DNA of 64,000 nt from Lactuca virosa (taxonomy: Eukaryota > Streptophyta > Magnoliopsida > Asterales > Asteraceae): NCBI GenBank assembly GCA_928212115.1, contig CAKMRJ010003334.1, forward strand, positions 29,729,693 through 29,793,692, read 5' to 3'. Each line of letters starts with the position of its first letter. Position 1 is the first letter of the stretch. Of this stretch, positions 11,308 through 24,507 are shown piece after piece. The position numbers were made by a program, and so were the translations under genes. The notes under the pieces are model-generated. The model was not told where the DNA came from. It did no database searches and saw only the letters and a list, made by a program, of their open reading frames with translations.

Positions 11308-12274
11308 CCTTTCCCCCACTTAAATTAGATTTTTTTCCTTGAAATCATTTCTTACCATCCCTTACACTCACACTCAAGTATCATGGCAACATATTGGGCA
11401 CACCCTGGCCTTCCAGGGGCACCGTGACCAATCTTTGCAAGACCTAAAATTCTCATATGAACGAATTTCTCGCAATAAGATCACATCTACTCCGTCTAAA
11501 ATCTGCTGTCTTGAGACGGTCTGAATCCCTGACAGACCACTCATACTGGATCTTTATCGTTGAATCTAGTCCACTTATCCCTCAACTGACTACTCAAATT
11601 CTGATAGTCTGAGGCTCCCGCTAGAAAACTGAATCACACACCCAATCATCCCTGCAAGTCGTTAGCATAACCCAAGCAATTTGCTATTTCATACGTATTT
11701 GCAACCCTAAACGCAAATACTAACACTGCCCAAACGCTGAAACTGCCCGAACACTGAACTGCCTGAAGCAGTATGCTGCTACATAGCTGCTTCCCAAGAT
11801 CTATCGAGATTTTCGTGGTCTCAATTCATTCGTCAGTGATCTGAATTACCGGGTTCCAGCCCGGTCGCCGAGCTAAAAGGGCTCCCACATAGTCGTCTCA
11901 CACGACTTCTGAATGAAATCCTTCTCTGGAACTAGTTGCCACTAGTTATCATGTCACTGTGGCTCTAAAAACCTCTTGATCTAACCGATCGGGTCCATGC
12001 GTCGAATCCTGTCATCATCCAATCCAAGACTAAAAGTGATTGCTACTCGACCAATGGTAGCCTTATCTCACACGTCCTTAAGCAGTCCATTGCTTCCCTG
12101 ATCTCATAACTGTAGTGACGTTCCTACAGGCTCGTCAATGGCTCAACCAGATCTAATCTATCTGGGTAATTCCGAATCCAATCCGTGGATTTCCATATCC
12201 TCACTGCTACACCCGAACAGGTGGGTACTACTGTTCCTTCCGCGTCCTAACAACGTGCTCAAGCTATCTACTAC

Positions 12275-12829
12275 CTAGTGAATGCTACGGCTACACCCGC
12301 AGACTTACATCACTCTATCACTATCAGGCTGCTAGTGAATGCTACGACTACACCCGTAGACTTACAACACTCTAATACTATCTGACTGCTAGTGAATGCT
12401 ACGACTACACCCGCAGACTTACAACACTCTAACACTATCTGGCTGCTAGCGAATGCTACGGCTACACCCACAGACTTACAAACTCTACACTATCTGGATG
12501 CTAGTGAATGCTATGGCTACACTTGCAGACTCACACTCTAACACTATCTGGTTGCTAGTGAATGCTACGGCTACACCCGCAGACTTACAACACTTTCCAT
12601 ACTACCTGATCGCTAGTGAATGCTACGACTACCCCCGTAGTCTTACAACACTTCCCATGCTAACTGACCACTAGTGAATGTTACGGCTACCCCCGTAGTC
12701 TTACAACACTTTCCATACTACCTGATCGCCAGTGAATGTTACGGCTACCCCCGTAGTCTTACAACACTTCCCATGCTAACTGACCACTAGTGAATGCTAC
12801 GGCTACCCCCGTAGTCTTACAACACTTTC
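12275..12829. repeat. 57-base tandem array, about ten units, in the nested element
   Basis: Ten units begin CTAGTGAATG or a close variant, followed by CTACGGCTACACCCGCAGAC or variants. The later units switch to a CCCCCGTAGTCTTACAACAC form and alternate between two sub-types. A second copy lies at 17870-18420 within the duplicated block. The array is interior to the element, about 1 kb from the polypurine tract. Confidence 0.85.
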
Positions 12830-12904
12830 AAAACCGGGTCGAACACGCACTCGACCTAACACTTAACCGAACTTGAGTCCTAACTAAAGCTCTAATCTGG
12901 TTCC

Positions 12905-13200
12905 CAAAACCTGCTGTCTGAGAGTCTCGAAGGCTGTCTGCTGCTCAGGCCACCGACTTCTTAGTCAGTCGGGTCAAAGGAACTACAATCTCGGAGGAGT
13001 CCCGTATAAATCTCCGGTAATAACCCGCTAGACCCAGGAAACTCCGAATCTCGGTTGGAGACCTCAGAATCTCCCACTACATCACGACCTCTATCTTGGT
13101 CGGATCGACCAGGATACCCTTCTGGTTAACAAGGTGCCAAGAGTTGCACCTCGTGCAACCGAACTCACATTTGGAGAACTTTACAAAAAGTCACTCCCCA
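12905..13200 (-). pseudogene. Gypsy RT relic inside the nested element
   Basis: Minus-strand translation gives Gypsy RT connection blocks (GHLVNQKGILVDP, then SFLGLAGYYRRFI, then PLTRLTKKS) with indels. It is close to the Tekay RT at 5440-5660. The corresponding duplicated copy is at about 18530-18820. No complete RT is present, so this is a relic. Confidence 0.7.
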
Positions 13201-13294
13201 CTTAGATTCGACTAAGTCTTCACGGCACGCGAGAATTGAAGGATTCCCAATCTTCTCGCTTTCTAATATCCACTGATGACAACCTGTGCTTACC

Positions 13295-13307
13295 NNNNNN
13301 NNNNNNN
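13295..13307. other. Assembly gap, 13 N
   Basis: Thirteen undetermined bases. The sequence before the gap ends GTGCTTACC and recurs at 18901-18909. The sequence after it (TACCTCCTTCACCG) recurs at 7732. The gap therefore joins the end of one copy of a ~5.6 kb block to the start of the other. Confidence 0.95.
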
Positions 13308-16300
13308 TACCTCCTTCACCGTGCCAAAGATCACATTGAGTCTGCTCGAGCATACTGCACGTAATCTCAGATGAGATGAACTCCCTCTCTGGTCATCAAG
13401 CTGCCCGGCTCCAGAACCTGAGCCTGAAGCCCTCACCGGCACCAGACTGCCAATAGGTCTGCCTCGCATGTCACCAGATTTTGAAATAGACCAAACAAAC
13501 CATCATAATGTGCATCAAATATATACATTGGGGAATCACAACTCCACAAGCTCCTGGCTTCATCGTATCCCTCCTTGAATCGAGTACGGATCCTATGCTT
13601 CTAGTAGTACGGGCCCTTATACCTTCCACATCTATCCGTACATTCTCAAGGATTTCCTTGACTCTACCAAGTCACTTTATATCCATACAATTCCCCTCAC
13701 ATATAACGCTCCCAATACTAGATCTCATCCTAGGTTTTCCTAGGGCAAACTCCACACCACTCTCCGCCATCAACTGCAGAAGGAACTCCCACTAACTTCC
13801 TCTAACTAGCTCACGAATACATTACATATTACAAAAACCAGATAATTTGTAACATCTCCAAAATTCGAGACCAAAAATTTCGTTTAATTAAGTAATTAAT
13901 AAAACCATCAGTATAAAACATTCATATTAATATCTCATGTCAAAACCAGTGTCAATAATCAAAACATATTATCAAAAACCATATCAGAGTGTAATCCCCA
14001 AAGATCTCATGTGCGGAAAACATAGTGTGATGCGTTGCGATCAACCCGACTCCTTTCCTTTGAAAACGAGTACCTAAAAACCAAAACTGTAAAACGTAGC
14101 ACGAAGCTTAGTGAGTTCCCCCCATCATACCACACACCATACAATAACAATTGTCACGCAATTCTGGGTGGCCTGACTACCAGGTCAAGCCATTTCTGGG
14201 GTGTTTGACTTACCCAGGTCATCCCATTTTGGGTGCTTGACTTACCCAGGTCAAGCCATTCTAGGGTGCTGACTTACCCGTCGGTCTATTTCGCCCCACT
14301 ACGGGGACTATTTCACCCCCACCACTACCACGTAACGAATAATATAACACACATATACTGTCAGGCAATTCTGGGGTTGCCTGACTACCCAGGTCAAGCC
14401 ATTTTTGGGGTGCTTGACTTACCCGTCGGTCCTTACGACCGACATCCGAGGACTATTTCACCTCCTACTTCTACCACATAATATCATAGCATAAACATAC
14501 TGTCAGGCAATTATGGGGTGCCCGACCTACCCTTCGTTCCTAATGACGAATCAGGGGACTATTCTATCTCTCCCCTACTACCACTATCACATATAACATA
14601 TCATGCTAGCACATAAACATATCAGGTAGTAGCAACCCTAGATAATATCACAAAGACAATCATCTAACATACAACTCCAACTGGTGGCCGGCATTGTGGC
14701 AGTAGACCCACCGCTACTGGAAGGTAACTCACCTCACACTGATGAAGTCCCGTAGACACAATCCCAGCTGCTAGTTGACAGATTCTCGAACTGTCAATAT
14801 CAAACATCACCCAATTAATAATTGGGTCCCAACACAAAATCATAAACCATGCTTGGGGTAAAAGACTACTTACCCCCATCTTAGCTTGATTCAAGCTCAA
14901 GACCCAATCCAAAGGCCCAAAGGTCAATCTGTGAATCAAGGCCAACATATGGCCCAATTTTCCAAATTGGACCCAAACCTTTCATGTCTCTCACTCTAAG
15001 GCCCAACCATTTATTCTAGTCCAACCTTTTGACATTCTACTGGCCAAATATCATATAATCATTAAGCCCAAACTATGGCCCATCTATGGCCCAATTTTCC
15101 AAATTGGGCCCAACTCCTCATATGGGCCTTACCTCAAAGCCCATAAATTATTCTAGTCCATTTCTTGATCTTGGATGCCTATTAATAACCCAATCATCAA
15201 GGCTCAATAGAAAAGCCCAACAATAAACCCAAGTGAAATTAGGGTTTCACATAAAATACAATTAGGGTTAAGTTTCGTTTTTAAACCACTTAAAGAAGGA
15301 CTTAATCCACTAAGGACTTAATCCCTTAAGGACTTAATCCATTAAGTCCAATATTGCTTAGATTAATTTTTCCAATGATTATTATTTAATATTTTAGTTA
15401 TCAAATGATTCCCGTGTGTCCCGATTAATTCCCCAATTAGGATTCATTGCATTACGGTTTTTTTCCAAACCCTAATTAGGATTTCCAACCCATATTAGCC
15501 CAGGCCCAAAACCTGTCCTTAAGCCCTTAGGGTTTCCTTAGGTCAATTAGGGTTTATTAGACCCATTAGTCACATGTTTGGGCATTTGGGTCCAGTAGGG
15601 TTCATTGGGCCCATTAGGGTTTTAGTCCTTTCCTCCTCCAAACATCAAACGAGTCATGATCCATCAAGGCACACCGCCCACCACGACACGGCGGCCGGTG
15701 GCGGCAAGCCACCACCCCTAAGGTGGTGGGTTTGATTTTTCCTTTCATTATTCTAATTTGTTACAATTTACAACGCAAAATCCGATATCACACACACACA
15801 CACTAATATAGACATACACACAGTCACCCTAGCGGTGGCCGGTGGTGACACATGGTGACAACCACCACCTCACGGTGTGGGCAGTGGCTTTTTCGGATCC
15901 GCAAACACATATACAACCTCATAACAACCGGAAACATCAATAACCTAGAACACACACCCATATAAATACCCATAGCCACCATCCACGGTGGCTAGTGGCG
16001 GCGGCGGAAAGGGAAGAAATGGCAGCGACGCGTGATTCCTCTCAGCTCTTCAGCTCCGCCATCCGTCAACTGGCTCGCCGGACCTTCAATCATTGGCATC
16101 TCCGGCAGCGACGTTGTGGCATGGCGATGGCGAAGGAGCGACAAACAACAAACGGTGGCTTCCGATGACAACAACCCGTTCAGCTCTTCTAGTCTCTCCC
16201 AAGAGTCCCATCACCCCCCTCCCCTCTCGCTAAACCTTGATCATGCCAGCGGCGAAGAAATGAGAGCAACGAATCTGCCCATTCGTTGGCTCCCGGTGGT

Positions 16301-18909
16301 CGTCCCAGTTGCTCACAGCATCACCGACAACGAAACATGGTGGTGGCAGTCTTTGCAAGCAGCGGCGGACGAGGGTGGTTCCATCACAGGGGCGCTCTGG
16401 AAATTGAAGGTGGAGAGGGTGGCGGCCGGTGAGAGGTATAAGGTGGAGAGATGACGGCTGCAACCTAGTTCTAGGGTTAGGGTTTGCTGTGACATATATA
16501 CACGCCTCCATACCAAACTTGTTACCATAATGGCAAGACTGATCCCTCCCCATGACATTTTCTTTCAAAATAAGGCTATATTTTATAAAGCAGCCCCCCA
16601 GCATCCAAAATCCTTTCACAATCAGTCCATAAGTTACCATTTGAACCCCACCATCTAAAACCCTTTACAAATTAGGTCCGGATGATCAAACTTCAGCATG
16701 TTAACATTTTTAGTCCCTCCTCCTCACATTCTTTCACTTAAGTTCCAATAATTACCACGGAGCCCCTGACTTCAAAAATTCTTGATAACTAATTCGGAAA
16801 TTATATTTTTAACCCCCTAAAGTTTCAATTATTTATTTTAGGGCTCCTATTCGTTCATTAATTTATTTATTTATCTAATAAATAAACGGGTGTTACAACT
16901 TTCCCCCACTTAAATTAGATTTTTTTCCTTGAAATCATTTCTTACCATCCCTTACACGTCAAACACTCAAGTATCATGGCCACAATATTGGGCACACCCT
17001 GGCCTTCCCAGGGTGACCGTGACCAATCTTTGCAAGACCTAAAATTCTCATATGAACGAATTTCTCGCAATAAGATCACATCTACTCCGTCTAAAATCTG
17101 CTGTCTTGAGACGGTCTGAATCCCTGACAGACCACTCATACTGGATCTTTATCGTTGAATCTAGTCCACTTATCCCTCAACTGACTACTCAAATTCTGAT
17201 AGTCTGAGGCTCCCGCTAGAAAACTGAATCACACACCCAATCATCCCTGCAAGTCGTTAGCATAACCCAAGCAATTTGCTATTTCATACGTATTTGCAAC
17301 CCTAAACGCAAATACTAACACTGCCCAAACGCTGAAACTGCCCGAACACTGAACTGCCTGAAGCAGTATGCTGCTACATAGCTGCTTCCCAAGATCTATC
17401 GAGATTTTCGTGGTCTCAATTTCATTCGTCAGTGATCTGAATTACCGGGTTCCAGCCCGGTCGCCGAGCTAAAAGGGCTCCCCATAGTCGTCTCACACGA
17501 CTTCTGAATGAAATCCTTCTCTGGAACTAGTTGCCACTAGTTATCATGTCACTGTGGCTCTAAAAACCTCTTGATCTAACCGATCGGGTCCATGCGTCGA
17601 ATCCTGTCATCATCCAATCCAAGACTAAAAGTGATTGCTACTCGACCAATGGTAGCCTTATCTCACACGTCCTTAAGCAGTCCATTGCTTCCCTGATCTC
17701 ATAACTGTAGTGACGTTCCTACAGGCTCGTCAATGGCTCAACCAGATCTAATCTATCTGGGTAATTCCGAATCCAATCCGTGGATTTCCATATCCTCACT
17801 GCTACACCCGAACAGGTGGGTACTACTGTTCCTTCCGCGTCCTAACAACGTGCTCAAGCTATCTACTACCTAGTGAATGCTACGGCTACACCCGCAGACT
17901 TACATCACTCTATCACTATCAGGCTGCTAGTGAATGCTACGACTACACCCGTAGACTTACAACACTCTAATACTATCTGACTGCTAGTGAATGCTACGAC
18001 TACACCCGCAGACTTACAACACTCTAACACTATCTGGCTGCTAGCGAATGCTACGGCTACACCCACAGACTTACAACACTCTAACACTATCTGGATGCTA
18101 GTGAATGCTATGGCTACACTTGCAGACTTACAACACTCTAACACTATCTGGTTGCTAGTGAATGCTACGGCTACACCCGCAGACTTACAACACTTTCCAT
18201 ACTACCTGATCGCTAGTGAATGCTACTACGACTACCCCCGTCTTACAAACTTCCCATGCTAACTGACCCACTAGTGAATGTTACGCTACCCCGTAGTCTT
18301 ACAACACTTTCCATACTACCTGATCGCCGTGAATTACGGCTACCCCCGTAGTCTTACAACACTTCCCATGCTAAACTCCCTAGTGAATGCTACGGCTACC
18401 CCCGTAGTCTACAACACTTTCAAAACCGGGTCGAACACGCACTCGACCTAACACTTAACGAACTTGAGTCCTAACTAAAAAGCTCTAATCTGGTTCCCAA
18501 AACCTGCTGTCTGAGAGTCTCGAAGTGTCGGGCCTGAATCTCGTCTGTCTGCTGCTCAAACCGACTTCTTAGTCAGTCGGGTCAAAGGAACTACAATCTC
18601 GGAGGAGTCCCGTATAAATCTCCGGTAATAACCCGCTAGACCCAGGAAACTCCGAATCTCGGTTGGAGACCTCAGAATCTCCCACTACATCACGACCTCT
18701 ATCTTGGTCGGATCGACCAGGATACCCTTCTGGTTAACAAGGTGCCCAAGAGATTGCACCTCGTGCAACCAGAACTCACATTTGGAGAACTTTACAAAAA
18801 GTCACTCCCCCACTTAGATTCGACTAAGTCTTCACGGCACGCGAGAATTTGAAGGATTCCCAATCCTTCTCGCTTTCTAATATCCCACTGATGACAACCT
18901 GTGCTTACC
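13308..18909 (-). repeat. Second copy of 7732-13294, probable assembly duplication
   Basis: This block repeats, in order, the end of Tekay gag, its leader, the TAATT target, the whole 3 kb LTR (here 13848-16897), the polypurine tract, the 57-base array (17870-18420) and the RT relic. The copies differ mostly by one-base indels, concentrated in 13308-16700 and 18200-18560. Neither breakpoint lies in an LTR, so simple LTR recombination does not explain it. It is probably two overlapping contig ends left uncollapsed, but a true tandem duplication is not excluded. Confidence 0.85.
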
Positions 18910-20895
18910 AATGCTAGCGATGAATCACCGGTTAAACCTTGAGATCGCCCATCCTCGAAAATCTTGATGAGTACTCTGGAAATCTGGTCCAGTCTGACAC
19001 CTCAATCCACCTCCCATGCTGACAACTGGAGGCCTTAATCTTTACTCTGGCTGACGAATCCTTGTTCTCACTCCCAATCTCGCAGCACTACTAAACTCTG
19101 ACCGAACACAACCCATACGAGAAATGCAATTCCCTTGAACATCCACTGACAGAACACCCATGCGTCTAACACTCGCAACTGATACCACCCTCTTCTTGTT
19201 ACCAGTCCTGTCCTAGCAACGGTAGTGCCTGGAACTCCAAGGTTCATCCATAGAAAATTGTCGACCACACCCGAACCATGATAGAACCATTGAACGTTGA
19301 CTTCACTGGAGAACTATCACTCTACTCCTGACCGAGTATCCTCTAAATAATACTCCCGCACAGATCCCGACAAAGATCCGGAATGATAACGGTGCACGCA
19401 GAACCCATTCCGCAAGATACGTCTCTCTGTGGGTTCATCAAGGACCTTTCGACATGCAGGATGACATATATGATCCTTTGATAACCCAAACACTAGCAGA
19501 AAACCGACCCGAGATCTGACCTATACCAACTCACTCACAATTCCAAAGTGATACATATTCCCATCATCCATCTATTAGCAGTAGAAGATGACATATCCGC
19601 AACACCTGGAGGAATACTGATCACCTTCAACTGACATGATCAACCCTACCACACCTGTAGCAGCCTAAACCCTTGGAGTGACAAACTCCCTCATGCACTT
19701 TCTCGTACGCGTTGCACTGACTCCGGCCCTGCTGGCCTTTCACCTGATGATCAGAAGTCATGGGTCTCTTCCCGGGACCCTCTACTATACGCACCTGGCA
19801 CGAACCTCTCTTTCCAGGGTGCTCCAAATCGATCTCGCATCTGCAACTTCTTGGAAATCATATCCTTCAGGGTCTGACACCCTGTCATGCTCACTAGCTC
19901 ACTTGCCCATGGCTAAGCTGCAACAACTGGAAAATCCTCTGTCCACAAACCGGGTCACAAACGCCTCCCAGAAGCTTCTCAAATTCTCTTAGACTCTCAC
20001 TGATTCGAGTATGGATCCTGTGCTTTTAGTAGTACGGGCCCAATACTACCTTCCACATCTATCCATACTTTCCTCATCAATCCTCCCGAATCCTCCAAGT
20101 CAGTTCCTCAAACTGGTACACCCAAGTCTTACTGAGCCCAACTACTAATCCACTAAAACATATCCTAGGCTTTCCTAGGTTCCCGTACCCACCCAGTCCT
20201 CAGCTGCTGAAAGATTCCCAGTAACGTCAACTAGCTACCTCATGAATATATCCACATGCAACAGAGATCAGATAATCCTTCGAGTAAAAGACCCATCCCT
20301 AGAACGGTTGGACTCAAAAAAGAGCTGCACAATAGGGTCAAATTTATCACTCTGAGATTATCCATCCTGTGCCACATGTGACTTAGCATATTCACTTAAT
20401 AGCTAACTCACATCACTAAAAGTCCCACAAAGCACAAAGCAAGCAACATTCAGACAATGTAAAATCTAACCAACCTATTCCAATCAAATCATTATATCCT
20501 CTAATCAGGAATCTGTACATGCAATTTAAAGACTCATATAATCAGGCATAACCTAATCAGGCTATCTTATCACTAACTGAGCAGTACTATCATGCAATTC
20601 AGCAAGCACATACAGCAGGCATATAAGGCATCCTCCTAGATCCTCAGCCCTAATCTAGCATGAAGTTCTCATAATCATATCATAACATAACATATCATAA
20701 CATGTATGGGTATCTTGGGGAAAAACTTACTTGAGCTCGGCTGATTGCACGCATCACACAAAAGTTCCTTTTTCTCTTTTCAAATTCTTTTCAAAATTAT
20801 TTTTAGAAAATGATTTTCCTTTTGAAAATTTCCATACCAAGTCCTTAGTTTGAGTCCAGACACACTAGAGAGTGTGTCCGAATCCGTCAAACCAA
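18910..20895 (-). mobile_element. Interior of the nested element, with gag zinc-knuckle relic
   Basis: The only protein relic noted is at 19627-19827 on the minus strand, where a zinc-knuckle-like CYRCGRVDHVS follows a basic linker. A leader-like stretch at 19990-20895 is related to the Tekay leader at 7960-8275 and 23930-24490. The remainder has short frames only. Confidence 0.65.
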
Positions 20896-20908
20896 GGCTC
20901 TGATACCA
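20896..20908 (-). other. Primer-binding site of the nested element
   Basis: The minus strand reads TGGTATCAGAGCC three bases inside the LTR at 20912. It is the initiator tRNA-Met type and fixes the 5' LTR as the right-hand copy. Confidence 0.9.
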
Positions 20909-20911
20909 ACT

Positions 20912-23900
20912 TGTAACATCCCAAAATTCGAGACCAAAAATTTCGTTTTAATTAAGTAATTATATAAAACCATCAGTATAAAAACATTCATATTAATATC
21001 TCATGTCAAAACCAAAGTGTCAATAATAAAAACATATTATCATAAAACCATATCAGAGTGTAATCCCAAAGATCTCATGTGCGGAAAACATAGTGTGATG
21101 CGATACGATCAAGCCGACTCCTTTCCTTTGAAAACGAGTACCTAAAACCAAAACTGTAAACCGTAAGCACGAAGCTTAGTGAGTTCCCCCATCATACCAC
21201 ACACCATACAATAACATACTGTCAGGCATTCTGGGGTGCCTGACTACCCAGGTTCAAGCCATTCTGGGGTGCTTGACTTACCCAGGTCAAAGTCATTCTG
21301 GGGTGCTTGACTTACCCGTCGGTCTATTTCGCCCGACTACCCGGGACTATTTCCCCCTACCACACCACGTAATATAAACACACATATACTGTCAGGCAAT
21401 TCTGGGGTGCCTGACTACCCAGGTCAAGCCATTCTGGGGTGCTTGACTTACCCGTCGGCCCTTACGACCGACATCCGAGGACTATTTCACCTCCTACTAC
21501 TACCACATAATATCATAGCATAAACATACTGTCAGACAATTTTGGGGTGCCCGACCTACCCTTTGGTCCTAATGATCGAACTTGGGGACTATTCTCCCCT
21601 ACTACCACTATCACATATAACATATCATGCTAGCACATAAACATATCAGGTAGTAGCAACCCTAGATGAATATCACAAAGACAATCATCTAACATACAAC
21701 TCCAACTGGTGGGCCGGCATTGTGGCCGTAGACCCACCGCTACTGGAAGGTAACTCACCTCACACTGATGAAGTCCTGTAGACACAATCCCAGCTGCTGG
21801 TTGACAGATTCTCGAACTGTCAATATCAAACATCACCCAATTAATAATTGGGTCCCAACACAAAAATCATAAGACCATGCTTGGGGTAAAAGACTACTTT
21901 ACCCCCATCTTAGCTTGATTCAAGCTCAAGACCCAATCCAAAGGCCCAAAGGTCAATCTGTGAATCAAGGCCCAACATATGGCCCAATTTTCCAAATTGG
22001 ACCCAAACCTTTACATGGTCTCACTCTAAGGCCCAACCATTTATTCCAGTCCAACCTTTGACATTCTACTGGCCCAATATCATATAATCATTAAGGCCCA
22101 AACTATGGCCCATCTATGGCCCAATTTTCCAAATTAGGCCCAACTCCTCATATGGGCCTTACCTCAAAGCCCATAAATTATAATAGTCCATTTTCTTGAT
22201 CTTGGATGGCCTATTAATAACCCAATCATCAAGGCTCAATAGAAAGGCCCAACAATAAACCCAAGTGAAATTAGGGTTTCACATAAAATGACAATTAGGG
22301 TTAAGTTTCCTACTTAACCCATTAAGGACTTAATCCACTAAGGACTTAATCCCTTAAGGACTTAATCCATTAAGTTCAATATTGCTTAGATTAATTTTTT
22401 CCAATGATTATTATTTAATATTTTAGGTTATCAAATGATTCCCGTGTGTCCCGATTAATTCCCCAAATTAGGATTTCATTGCATTACGGTTTTCCAAACC
22501 CTAATTAGGATTTCCAACCCATATTAGCCCAATAGGCCCAAAACCATGTCCTTAAGCCCATTAGGGTTTCCTTAGGTCAATTAGGGTTTATTAGACCCAT
22601 TAGTCACATGTTTGGGCATTTGGGTCCAGTAGGGCTTCATTGGGCCTATTAGGGTTTTAGTCCTTTCTCCAAACATCCAAACAAGTCATGATCCAATCAA
22701 GGCACACCGCCACCCGACACGGCGGCCGGTGGCGGCAGCCACCACCCTAAGGTGGTGGTTTGATTTTTCCTTTCATTATTCTAATTTGTTACAATTTACA
22801 ACGCAAAATCCGATATCACACACACACACACACTAATATAGACATACACACAGTCACCCTAGCGGTGGCCGGTGGTGACACATGGTGGCAGCCACCACCT
22901 CACGGTAGTGGCAGTGGCTTTTTCGGATCCGCAAAACACATATACAACCTCATAACAACCGGAAACATCAATAAACTATGAACACGCACCCATATAAATA
23001 CCCATAGCCACCATCCACGGTGGCTAGTGGCGGCGGAATAAGGAAGAAATGGCAGCGACGCGTGATTCCTCTCAGCTCTTCAGCTCCGCCATCCGTCAAC
23101 TGGCTCGCCGGACCTTCAATCATTGGCATCTCCGGCAGCGACGTTGTGGCATGGCGATGGCGAAGGAGCGACAACAACAACGGTGGCTTCCGATGACAAC
23201 AACCCCGTTCAGCTCTTCTGGTCTCTCCCAAGAGTCCCATCACCCCCCTCCCCTCTCGCCAAACCTTGATCATGCCAGCGGCGAAGAAATGAGAGCAACG
23301 AATCTGCCCATTCGTTGGCTCCCGGTGGTCGTCCCAGTTGCTCACAGCATCACCGGCAACGAAACTATGGTGGTGGCAGTCTTTGGCAAGCAGCGGCGGA
23401 CGAGGGGGGGTCCATCACAGTGGCGGCTGGAAATTGAAGGTGGAGAGGGTGGCGCCGGTGGGAGGTATAAGGTGGAAAAATGACGGCTGCAACCTAGTTC
23501 TAGGGTTAGGGTTTGTTGTGACATATATACACGCCTCCACACCAAACTTGTTACCATAATGGCAAGACTGATCCCTCCCCATGACATTTTCTCTCAAAAT
23601 AAGGCCATATTTTACAAAGCAGCCCCCCAACATCCAAAATCCTTTCATAATCAGTCCATAAGTTACCATTTGAACCCCACCATCTAAAACCCTTTACAAA
23701 TTAGGTCCGAATGATCAAACTTCAGCCATGTTAACATTTTTAGTCCCTCCTCCTCACATTCTTTTCAACTTAAGTTCCAATAATTACCACGGAGCCCCTG
23801 ACTTCAAAAATTCTTGATAACTAATCTGGAAATTATATTTTTAACCCCCTAAAGTTTCAATTATTTATTTTAGGGCTACTATTCGTTCATTAATTTATTT

Positions 23901-23929
23901 ATTTATCTAATAAATACATTGGTGTTACA
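20912..23929 (-). mobile_element. 5' LTR of the nested element
   Basis: A 3.02 kb LTR matching 8276-11307 closely, from TGTAACATCCC to GTGTTACA, followed by the TAATT target copy at 23930-23934. It is the cleanest of the three copies and serves as reference for deciding which one-base indels in the other two are private. Confidence 0.9.
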
Positions 23930-24491
23930 TAATTCTTCGAATGAGAGGTCTCATACTACAACGGTTGGACTCAAACAAGAGCTGCGCAATAGAGTTAAAA
24001 CCTAACCTTCTAAAATTATCTAGTTCCCATAATATGTAACTTAGCATATTCGCTTACTAATCAACTAAAGTTAGTTAGAGCTCCTAAAAGCACAAAGCAG
24101 ACAACATTCAAGCATCAAGTAATCAGAACCAAACATTGCCTAACCATGCCATCCTATCACCGACTGATTAGCACTAGCATGCAATTATACAAGCTCATAC
24201 AATAGGCATACGAAGGCATCTCTCCTATCATTCTAACATGCAAAACTGAGCAGATCCTTAGCCCTAACTAGCATGCAATTCACAGATTCACAGATCAAAA
24301 CATAATGGATAACATGTATGGGTATTTTGGGAAAACTTACTTGAGCTCGGCTGATTGTATGCACCACACCCCATCTTATTTTAGAAAAAACCCTTTTTCT
24401 TAAAATATAATTTATTCTTGAAAATAAAACTTTACCAAACCCTTAGTTTGAGATTAGACACACCCGAGTGTGCCCAAATCCCTCAAACCAA
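23930..24491 (-). mobile_element. Tekay 5' leader, LTR-proximal half
   Basis: Non-coding leader between the nested element and the primer site at 24492. It resembles the nested element's own leader at about 20290-20895 (for example the TTGAGCTCGGCTGATTG block). No gene is seen. Confidence 0.8.
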
Positions 24492-24504
24492 GACTCTGAT
24501 ACCA
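24492..24504 (-). other. Primer-binding site of the Tekay element
   Basis: The minus strand reads TGGTATCAGAGTC, three bases inside the LTR at 24508. It is the initiator tRNA-Met type with one change near its end. Confidence 0.9.
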
Positions 24505-24507
24505 ACT

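Larger units (their letters stand above)
8276..23929 (-). mobile_element. Nested Gypsy-like element with ~3 kb LTRs, largely non-coding
   Basis: Outer LTR copies at 8276-11307 and 20912-23929 run from TGTAACATCCC to GTGTTACA (the left copy reads GTGTACA). The element is flanked by TAATT on both sides (8271-8275 and 23930-23934). A primer site lies left of the right LTR and a polypurine tract right of the left LTR, giving minus orientation. The interior holds only relics of gag zinc knuckle and RT plus a 57-base tandem array. A third LTR copy at 13848-16897 is part of the suspected assembly duplication. Without that copy the element would be about 10 kb. It looks non-autonomous. Confidence 0.85.

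Noticed and set aside
12275..12829. CRISPR-like spaced repeat
   Set aside because: The units are contiguous tandem repeats without unique spacers, inside a plant retroelement.
7732..18909. Biological tandem duplication by LTR-LTR recombination
   Set aside because: Breakpoints are in gag and in the element interior, not in LTRs, and an assembly gap lies exactly at the join. A rare end-joining duplication stays possible.
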